Below are positions 7,898-13,012 of a DNA stretch of 13,012 nucleotides, piece after piece. A model generated the notes under the pieces. The model was given only the letters and a program-made list of their open reading frames with translations, searched no databases and had not been told where the DNA came from. The translations under genes were made by a program, and so were the position numbers. The stretch is from Lachnospiraceae bacterium (GTDB lineage: Bacteria; Bacillota_A; Clostridia; Lachnospirales; Lachnospiraceae). Location: NCBI GenBank assembly GCA_017390645.1, contig JAFPAZ010000055.1, forward strand, positions 1 through 13,012, written 5' to 3'. Position 1 is the first letter of the stretch. Each line of letters begins with the position of its first letter.

Positions 7898-7927
7898 TAG
7901 TATGTGTAGCTGTCTTATAATTATTAT
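7898..7927 (-). promoter_or_regulatory. Candidate forespore sigma-G promoter of the SASP gene
   Basis: On the minus strand CATACTA (7898-7904) exactly matches the sigma-G -10 consensus. Seventeen bases upstream is ATAATA (7922-7927), a partial match to the TGAATA-type -35. The predicted start near 7890 gives a leader of about 45 bases. No sigma-A-type promoter is evident in this gap. The gene product, a SASP, is a classical sigma-G target. Confidence 0.65.
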
Positions 7928-7975
7928 GGTAAGTTTAGGAAGCAAATCCACAATCTGTTTTCTACATTATTCAGT

Positions 7976-8614
7976 TTAATTTTGCATTTCAACCTCTGTC
8001 GCTAAAGTTACTTTATCTTCCGTTTCCTGTTCCTGTTTCTTTGTCTGCTCTTTTATCACCAGACTTTGGGCAATATTCTCGGCAGTTTCTGAAAACGAAG
8101 CACATTCATAATCTTTTGCATCAAAACATTCTATTACCAAATCATAACTTTCCATCATTGGGTAAAAAACCTGATAGTTTACCTGTTTTTCATTCATTAT
8201 CATTTCATAGGATAACTTCAGGTAATATCCATACGCTGTATCAATGATACTGCTTTCCACAAACACTGCCTGTGGATACTTTCCTGCGATTTCCAGCATC
8301 TTCGTGGCAGCATACTCTCCCAGCGCATATTCTTTTGTCATATTCTTTTCCTGATTGCATTCATACCTTAATGTAAGCGAAGAATTCTCAGTTTTTGCAA
8401 GCTGCATCACTTCTTTTGAAGTGATTTCCGTTTCATACTCCTTAGGAATCTGAAATACGACATCTTGAAACTGTATTTCTTTCAAGACCACCTCTTCTTT
8501 TTTACTATCCTCCACACTGGCTGTTGTATTTTCTATATCCATTTTACCCGTGGAGCATGCCGTAAAGAAGAGACAACCCATGAATCCAAGCAACAGTATC
8601 CATCTATTTTTCAA
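7976..8614 (-). CDS. Putative lipoprotein of unknown function
   Basis: I do not recognise a named family. Read from a TTG at 8612-8614 the protein has 212 residues and begins with a canonical lipoprotein signal: basic KNR, hydrophobic WILLLGFMGCLFF, then FTAC with lipid-acceptor Cys20. That TTG is preceded by GGGAGGGATAAT, a strong ribosome site, so I prefer it. An upstream ATG at 8665 (AAGGG only three bases before it) would add 17 residues ahead of the signal. After a polar Ser/Thr/Glu linker, the body (about residues 45-190) is mixed alpha/beta, opening with FQDVVFQIPKEYE, like small extracytoplasmic domains of Gram-positive lipoproteins. The C-terminus is Gln/Glu-rich. It follows the signal peptidase gene by 70 bases (19 from the upstream start), suggesting co-transcription with htpG and the peptidase. 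The product is presumably anchored outside the membrane. Confidence 0.75.
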   Translation of the reverse strand: MKNRWILLLGFMGCLFFTACSTGKMDIENTTASVEDSKKEEVVLKEIQFQDVVFQIPKEYETEITSKEVMQLAKTENSSLTLRYECNQEKNMTKEYALGEYAATKMLEIAGKYPQAVFVESSIIDTAYGYYLKLSYEMIMNEKQVNYQVFYPMMESYDLVIECFDAKDYECASFSETAENIAQSLVIKEQTKKQEQETEDKVTLATEVEMQN

Positions 8615-8684
8615 ATTATCCCTCCCTGCCACCTTTGTTTCACTGACAGTATTTTTTCTTTTCATCAACCCTTCACAGCCAAAG

Positions 8685-9428
8685 CTATTCTATCATTCCA
8701 ATGGATGGATAATAACGGAAGATTACTTTCGCAATGATATCCTCTTTCTTTACAAACTTATTCTCCCAATATCTCGAATCTAAGGAAAAATTTCGGTTAT
8801 CTCCCATCATAAAGTAGGAATCCTCCGGCACTACATATGGTCCAAACTCTCCTTCTGTGGTCACAGTAAGATATTTTGATTCATCCAGAACAACTCCGTT
8901 AATGTAAACCTTTCCATCATGAACCTCTACCGTATCTCCCGGCATACCAATGATTCGTTTTACATAGGTCACACTGGTATTATCCGGATATGGAAAGATA
9001 ACAACATCTCCTCGTTCCGGTTCTGAAAACTGATAAGCCAGACGAAATCCAATTAAATTATCACCCTTCATAATCGTTGATTCCATGGAAGTCGTTGGTA
9101 CATTAGCATTAAACAATACTACTTTACTCAAGAACCATCCTAAAAACAAAGCAATGGCAATGGTAAACATCCAGCTTAACAGCTCTTTTCCAAAGGATTC
9201 TTCTTTCTCATCTTTCCTATTTTTTCCTTGTTTTAAACCGGTTTCCTCTTTCTGATTTTCATCTGTCTGATCCATCTGATTTACCCGATTTTTATCTATC
9301 TGATCGTTCTGATCCATCTGATCGTTCTGATTTTCCTGTATCTGATCGTTCTGATTTTCTTGTATCTCATCCACCTGATTGATCTGATTTTCTTCGTTTA
9401 AATTATTTTTTTCCTTTTCCGGTTTCAT
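8685..9428 (-). CDS. lepB: Signal peptidase I with a Gln/Asn/Asp-repeat N-terminal extension
   Basis: Membrane-bound serine protease that removes signal peptides from secreted proteins. It has 247 residues. The catalytic dyad is Ser114 in NVPTTSMEST and Lys157 in YVKRIIGMPGD. RGDVVIFPYP (139-148) and MGDNRNFSLDSRYW (208-221) are the other family boxes. A single membrane segment at about 83-106 (LLSWMFTIAIALFLGWFL) precedes the catalytic domain. The first 80 residues are hydrophilic, with repeated QND, QENQND and MDQ units, and are expected to be cytoplasmic; Gram-positive SipS-type enzymes usually have only a short tail there. The serine box reads SMEST rather than the common SMEPT. GGAGAG just before the ATG at 9428 supports the start. 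It lies 39 bases after htpG without a clear terminator. Confidence 0.93.
   Translation of the reverse strand: MKPEKEKNNLNEENQINQVDEIQENQNDQIQENQNDQMDQNDQIDKNRVNQMDQTDENQKEETGLKQGKNRKDEKEESFGKELLSWMFTIAIALFLGWFLSKVVLFNANVPTTSMESTIMKGDNLIGFRLAYQFSEPERGDVVIFPYPDNTSVTYVKRIIGMPGDTVEVHDGKVYINGVVLDESKYLTVTTEGEFGPYVVPEDSYFMMGDNRNFSLDSRYWENKFVKKEDIIAKVIFRYYPSIGMIE
9251..9390 (-). repeat. Degenerate tandem repeat within the signal peptidase gene
   Basis: Short units built on CTGAT recur through this stretch. Two adjacent 24-base units at 9318-9341 and 9342-9365 differ at one position and encode the repeated octapeptide IQENQNDQ. Flanking shorter units encode MDQ and NDQ. The repeat stays in frame, so the protein can expand or contract without a frameshift. 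Confidence 0.8.
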
Positions 9429-9467
9429 ATTCTCTCCATACCGTCAGCTGCTTAAAATGCAAAAGCA

Positions 9468-11396
9468 TTATGACTTAGTTAGTTTTTCTAATATTTCATT
9501 GCTTCGTAAGATAAACTTTGTCATAGAATCAGCATCTAATGGACTATGGGATAATAAGGCCAGATCATAAATCTGCTGACAAACCATATCCGTATATTCA
9601 GCCTCAGTATGTTCTAATACATATTGAACCAAAGGATGATTCAAATTCAGCACCAAAGTCTGCTGACCCATACCAAACATAGCAGGATCCATATTACCGC
9701 CCATACTGTACATTTTCATCATTTCCTGCATTCTACGACTTTCTTCTGATAGAGTTATCATAGCAGATAACGAAGAATTTTTCAACTTCTGGGCAGAGAC
9801 TTCCAGATTTTCCTTATTTAAGGCTTTCTTAAATAATTCACCCAGCTTTTCAGATGCCTCTTTTAATTCCTCTTCATTTCCTTCTTCTTTCAAAGAATCT
9901 GTAACATCTGCATCAATGCGTAAGAATTTTACATCCTGATTACCATGTTCCAAATGGGTAATAAATGGAGTGTCAATGTTGTGTGTTAAAATAACCGCCT
10001 GCATACCCTGTTCTTTAAATAAATTAATGTATTGGGACTGTCCGGTAACATCTGTTACATAAAATACTTTATTTTCATGTTTTTCCTTGGCTGCTTCCAA
10101 ATATTCCGGTAAAGTCTGGTAAACATCATCCAGATTCTTAAACAGAATGTAATCCTTCATTTTATCATTAAATTTATCATCTTTTAAACAACCAAATTTA
10201 ATAAACGGACTTAAATCATCCCAGTATTTCTCATAGTTTTCCTTTTCTGTTTTGCACATACCGGATAGCTTATCTGCCACCTTCTTGGTGATGTAATCTG
10301 AAATTTTACGAACGAATCCATCATTTTGTAATGCACTTCTTGATACATTTAATGGTAAATCCGGACAATCAATGACACCCTTTAATAATAGTAAAAATTC
10401 CGGAATTACTTCTTTGATGTTATCTGCAATAAATACCTGATTGTTATAAAGTTTTATGGTTCCCTCTAAAGAATCGTATTGACTGTTAAATTTAGGGAAG
10501 TAAAGAATTCCCTTTAAATTAAACGGATAATCCATATTTAAGTGTATCCAGAATAAAGGTTCTTTATAATCATGGAACACTTTACGGTAGAATTCCTTGT
10601 ATTCTTCCTCTTTGCATTCATTTGGATGTTTGGTCCATAATGGTGCCGGATCATTAATTGGAACTTCCTTCGGTTCTTCCTTTTCTGTTTCTTTTCCTTC
10701 TTCACCGTTTTCTGTTTCCTCTTCCGCTTCTTCTATTACCTCTTCTACCTTTTCTTCTTTCACGGCATCTTCATTGGTAAAATAAATTTCAACCGGCATG
10801 AAAGAACAATATTTTTCAATTACTTCCTTAGCACGATATTCGTTAGAAAATTCATAACTGTCTTCATTCAGGTATAAAGTAATCTCCGTTCCTCTTACCG
10901 TCTTTGTTCCGGTTTCCATGGAATATTCGGTTCCGCCATCACATTCCCAATATACAGGTTCCGCACCTTCTTTATAAGATAAGGTCTGAATGGTTACTTT
11001 CTGTGCTACCATAAATGCAGAGTAGAATCCTAAACCAAAATGTCCTATAATCTGGTCTTCGTTGGTTTTATCCTTGTATTTTTCAATAAAATCTGCAGCA
11101 CCGGAAAAAGCGATTTGATTAATATACTGTTCCACTTCATCCTTGGTCATACCTAAACCATTGTCAATAAATGTAATAGTTTTATCTTTCTGACTTACCA
11201 ATACATCAATACGGTATTTTTCATCTTCCGCCTCAGTATAATCACCCATTAATGCCAGTTTTTTTAACTTAGTAACTGCATCACAGCCATTTGAAATTAA
11301 TTCACGGAAAAAAATGTCATGATCGGAATATAACCATTTTTTAATGATTGGAAAAATATTCTCACTATTAATTGATAAACTACCTTTGCTTGCCAT
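9468..11396 (-). CDS. htpG: Chaperone protein HtpG (bacterial Hsp90)
   Basis: ATP-dependent dimeric cytoplasmic chaperone of 642 residues, similar to the family's roughly 620-650. The N-terminal GHKL ATPase domain shows catalytic Glu32 in RELISNGCDAVTKL, the DNGLGMT box at 78-84 and the lid/glycine motif GHFGLGFYSAF at 118-128. Arg353 in NVSRSALQND is the middle-domain arginine that contacts ATP. The C-terminal dimerisation domain ends near LLSHSPLDADSMTKFILRSNEIL. Residues about 210-246 form a very acidic Glu/Lys linker between N and middle domains, longer than in E. coli HtpG. NGCDA replaces the common NASDA. AAGGAG about ten bases before the ATG at 11396 is the ribosome site. A CIRCE operator upstream indicates HrcA control; it heads a probable htpG, signal peptidase, lipoprotein operon. 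Confidence 0.96.
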   Translation of the reverse strand: MASKGSLSINSENIFPIIKKWLYSDHDIFFRELISNGCDAVTKLKKLALMGDYTEAEDEKYRIDVLVSQKDKTITFIDNGLGMTKDEVEQYINQIAFSGAADFIEKYKDKTNEDQIIGHFGLGFYSAFMVAQKVTIQTLSYKEGAEPVYWECDGGTEYSMETGTKTVRGTEITLYLNEDSYEFSNEYRAKEVIEKYCSFMPVEIYFTNEDAVKEEKVEEVIEEAEEETENGEEGKETEKEEPKEVPINDPAPLWTKHPNECKEEEYKEFYRKVFHDYKEPLFWIHLNMDYPFNLKGILYFPKFNSQYDSLEGTIKLYNNQVFIADNIKEVIPEFLLLLKGVIDCPDLPLNVSRSALQNDGFVRKISDYITKKVADKLSGMCKTEKENYEKYWDDLSPFIKFGCLKDDKFNDKMKDYILFKNLDDVYQTLPEYLEAAKEKHENKVFYVTDVTGQSQYINLFKEQGMQAVILTHNIDTPFITHLEHGNQDVKFLRIDADVTDSLKEEGNEEELKEASEKLGELFKKALNKENLEVSAQKLKNSSLSAMITLSEESRRMQEMMKMYSMGGNMDPAMFGMGQQTLVLNLNHPLVQYVLEHTEAEYTDMVCQQIYDLALLSHSPLDADSMTKFILRSNEILEKLTKS

Positions 11397-11441
11397 TATC
11401 CTGCATCTCCTTATTTTGTTTATTTAGGTAATTGTGAAACT

Positions 11442-11471
11442 ATAATATTGAATGTGATTCAAAAGAATCAA
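11442..11471 (-). promoter_or_regulatory. Candidate proximal htpG promoter (P2)
   Basis: On the minus strand TTGATT (11466-11471) and TATTAT (11442-11447) are separated by 18 bases. A start near 11435 would give an ordinary leader of about 38 bases. The -35 lies inside the palindrome at 11455-11470, so a protein bound there would compete with or recruit RNA polymerase. The hexamers are imperfect and the area is AT-rich. Confidence 0.4.
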
Positions 11472-11508
11472 AGCGCCTGCTTATGTATTTGTTTCTTTTG
11501 AATCACAT
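11452..11508. repeat. Long inverted repeat in the htpG leader, built from two palindromic half-sites
   Basis: ATGTGATTCAAAAGAA (11452-11467) and its exact complement (11493-11508) are 16-base arms. After a T-T mismatch, four more pairs (CAAA with TTTG) leave a 15-base loop. Each arm region is also a palindrome by itself: TGATTC-AAAA-GAATCA at 11455-11470 is perfect, and the copy centred near 11497 is imperfect (one side reads TTGTTTC). The centres are 35 bases apart. It may be a pair of operator sites or an RNA hairpin in the long leader. Confidence 0.8.
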
Positions 11509-11628
11509 AATATAAGTTTTTAATCGTCTCCCAATTACCGATCTAAGTTATTTATTATCCCCATAGTCCACGGCACATCCTTTATCTGATTCTCTTCTTG
11601 TCGTGAAGCATTCTAGGTTACTATACTT

Positions 11629-11657
11629 ATCATAATACTTGCTTTACATAATGTCAA
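11629..11657 (-). promoter_or_regulatory. Strong sigma-A promoter of the htpG operon (P1)
   Basis: On the minus strand a perfect TTGACA (11652-11657) is followed after exactly 17 bases by TATGAT (11629-11634), five of six to consensus. The predicted start near 11622 gives an unusually long leader of about 226 bases before htpG. The CIRCE operator ends eight bases upstream of the -35, within the expected RNA polymerase footprint. Confidence 0.85.
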
Positions 11658-11658
11658 G

Positions 11659-11693
11659 AAAAAAATTAGCACTCACAAGAAGTGAGTGCTAAT
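11659..11693 (-). terminator. Rho-independent terminator of the SulP gene, coincident with CIRCE
   Basis: The CIRCE palindrome extends to 11-base arms (11666-11676 with 11682-11692) around a five-base loop. On the minus strand it runs directly into seven Ts (11659-11665). It lies about 60 bases after the SulP stop codon at 11753. Stem, short loop and T-run meet the usual criteria for an intrinsic terminator. Confidence 0.7.
11666..11692. promoter_or_regulatory. CIRCE element (HrcA repressor operator)
   Basis: TTAGCACTC (11666-11674), nine bases, then GAGTGCTAA (11684-11692) matches the CIRCE consensus without mismatch. In Firmicutes the heat-shock repressor HrcA binds this site, classically at groESL and dnaK operons. 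Here it stands upstream of htpG, which in Bacillus subtilis is not HrcA-controlled. It predicts heat induction of htpG and its downstream genes. Confidence 0.95.
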
Positions 11694-11752
11694 AATATAT
11701 TACTGTTCACAGATGAAAAGTGATATAGTGTCATTTTTACACAATATTAAAC

Positions 11753-13012
11753 TTATCCAACTACCGCCTTTGCCCTTTCGATGGCTTCATCAATATGAGG
11801 GGCAAAATTGTCTGTTCCGACTAATTTATCAAATCCATTTTTCTTCATTACCTTCATTGGCTGCTCATTTACATGGGATAAAATCAAAGTAATATCCATT
11901 TTTTTGCATTCAAGATAAATTTTATTCAACGTTCCAAACGCTGTTGCGTCCAAAGCTGAAACACTTCTCATACGAAGAATAATAACCTTGGTTCCATCTT
12001 TACTGTCTCTTACGATATCTACAAATTTATCTGCGGCACCAAAAAACATAGGTCCATTGATTTCAAAGACTGCTGTTTTCTTTGGTACACGACGAAGACC
12101 AATGGCATCCTTATCGTTTTCATCGTCCTCACCATCTTCTCCATCTTCTGTGTAACTCCATTCTCTTACTGTGGTTTCCTGAGCCATACGATTCATAAAT
12201 AACATGGCTGCAAGAACCATACCTACCTCAATGGCAACTACCAGGTCAAAAAATACAGTTAAGAAGAAGGTTGCCAGTAAAACAATAATATCACTCTTAG
12301 GTGCTTTTAACAGAGCCTTAAAATCTCTCCATCCGCTCATATTGTATGCCACCATCATTAAAACTGCTGCAAGGGTGGTCATAGGAATCAGTTTCGCATA
12401 AGGCATAAATACCAGCATAATCAATAATAAAGTTATGGCATGTACCATACCGGCAATCGGAGTTCTTCCTCCATTTTTCACGTTCGTAGCGGTTCTGGCA
12501 ATGGCGCCGGTAGCAGGAATACCACCAAACAACGCAGATGCCATATTACCTACACCTTGTCCAATTAATTCCATATTAGAGCGATGCTTGCTTCCAATCA
12601 TACCATCCGATACCACGCAAGACAACAAAGACTCGATTGCTGCCAGTAAAGCAATGGTAAAGGCCGGAGAAATCAGATTTTTTACTGTTGCAAAGGTAAT
12701 ACCTTTTGGAAGAGAAGGCATTGGCAATTTAGATGAAACTTCATATCCTGCACTTCCGATGGTAGCAACATCCATATCCGTTACGGCTACAATAACGGTG
12801 GTTACAATGATTGCAACCAAAGGTCCCGGAATTTTCTGGGTAATTTTAGGCCATACAATCAGAATCACCAATGCAATGACTCCAATTAAAACGGACATTG
12901 GCTTAAGACCACTCATATTCTGAACATACAATGAAATTCTATCAACAAAATCTTCCGGATCTCTTGGAAGAGTAATTCCCGTAAAATCCTTAATCTGTTG
13001 AACAAAAATACT
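11753..13012 (-). CDS. SulP-family inorganic anion transporter with STAS domain, 5' end outside the window
   Basis: Membrane transporter of the SLC26/SulP superfamily, whose members carry sulfate, bicarbonate or other anions. The frame is open to base 13012, giving 419 visible residues; full-length members have about 550-600, so the first membrane helices are missing. A TTG inside the frame near 12931 is not the start, because upstream codons read QQIKDFTGI and PEDFVDRI, matching the SulP core. Several hydrophobic helices are visible (e.g. MSVLIGVIALVILIVWP and IIVLLATFFLTVFFDLVVAIEVGMVLAAMLF), with SAGYEVSSKLPMPSLP and GGIPATGAIARTATN between. The last 110 residues form a STAS domain with FEINGPMFFGAADKF and the VSALDATAFGTL segment. 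An acidic loop (EDGEDGEDDENDKD) joins membrane and STAS parts. The substrate cannot be deduced. Confidence 0.93.
   Translation of the reverse strand, partial: SIFVQQIKDFTGITLPRDPEDFVDRISLYVQNMSGLKPMSVLIGVIALVILIVWPKITQKIPGPLVAIIVTTVIVAVTDMDVATIGSAGYEVSSKLPMPSLPKGITFATVKNLISPAFTIALLAAIESLLSCVVSDGMIGSKHRSNMELIGQGVGNMASALFGGIPATGAIARTATNVKNGGRTPIAGMVHAITLLLIMLVFMPYAKLIPMTTLAAVLMMVAYNMSGWRDFKALLKAPKSDIIVLLATFFLTVFFDLVVAIEVGMVLAAMLFMNRMAQETTVREWSYTEDGEDGEDDENDKDAIGLRRVPKKTAVFEINGPMFFGAADKFVDIVRDSKDGTKVIILRMRSVSALDATAFGTLNKIYLECKKMDITLILSHVNEQPMKVMKKNGFDKLVGTDNFAPHIDEAIERAKAVVG

Larger units (their letters stand above)
11397..11752 (-). promoter_or_regulatory. htpG regulatory region, 356 bases without a gene
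   Basis: From the SulP stop codon towards htpG it holds: a CIRCE/terminator hairpin (11659-11692), a strong promoter (11629-11657), about 120 bases with no recognisable structure (roughly 11509-11628), a long inverted repeat (11452-11508), a second candidate promoter (11442-11471) and the htpG ribosome site. Only tiny open frames of fewer than ten codons occur in the leader, and none has a convincing ribosome site. I see no tRNA or known riboswitch. Confidence 0.8.

Noticed and set aside
9456..9469. Small hairpin AATGC-AAAA-GCATT at the htpG stop codon as a terminator
   Set aside because: Only five pairs, and followed by TTAAG rather than a T-run; too weak to separate htpG from the signal peptidase gene.
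11540..11620. Tiny open frames in the htpG leader as leader peptides
   Set aside because: The two I found are seven and nine codons long, have no properly spaced ribosome site and no regulatory codon pattern.
12435..12923. Plus-strand open frame of 162 codons antisense to the SulP gene
   Set aside because: It is a shadow of the transporter's coding sequence, has no recognisable domain, and the minus-strand protein is clearly a SulP family member.

Overview
The window is a stretch of low-GC, Gram-positive chromosome. The protein sequences and gene order suggest Clostridia, probably a Lachnospiraceae-type anaerobe. An alpha/beta-type small acid-soluble spore protein shows that the organism belongs to a spore-forming lineage. 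All recognisable genes lie on the minus strand, so transcription runs from high to low coordinates. The content is almost entirely housekeeping. I found no mobile element, CRISPR array, tRNA, rRNA or defence system.

Layout in transcription order: (1) 13012-11753 is the 3' part of a SulP-family anion transporter with a C-terminal STAS domain; its start lies outside the window. (2) 11752-11397 is a 356-base regulatory region. It holds a perfect CIRCE (HrcA operator) whose hairpin and T-run also look like the SulP terminator, a strong sigma-A promoter, a long leader, a pair of palindromes and a second candidate promoter. (3) htpG (Hsp90), a signal peptidase I with a Gln/Asn/Asp-repeat N-terminus, and a small lipoprotein follow with gaps of 39 and 70 bases and look like one operon. 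(4) The SASP gene has its own sigma-G-like promoter and a strong terminator. (5) tig, clpP and clpX form the classical trigger factor and Clp protease cluster, read from a clear sigma-A promoter and closed by a terminator after clpX. (6) engB (ribosome-assembly GTPase) follows directly; lon, which often sits between clpX and engB in Firmicutes, is absent. (7) fabH has its own promoter and terminator. (8) A HisC-family aminotransferase is followed by the 5' part of a type III glutamine synthetase, which runs off the left edge.

Functionally the centre of the window is protein quality control: HtpG, signal peptidase, trigger factor and ClpXP. Around it lie fatty-acid initiation (FabH), ribosome assembly (EngB) and nitrogen/amino-acid metabolism (aminotransferase and glutamine synthetase). 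The most interesting signals are non-coding: the two-layer htpG control region, and a candidate engB promoter whose 19-base spacer is a perfect inverted repeat and whose transcript would start inside, and so escape, the clpX terminator. I do not see an undescribed multi-gene system here.
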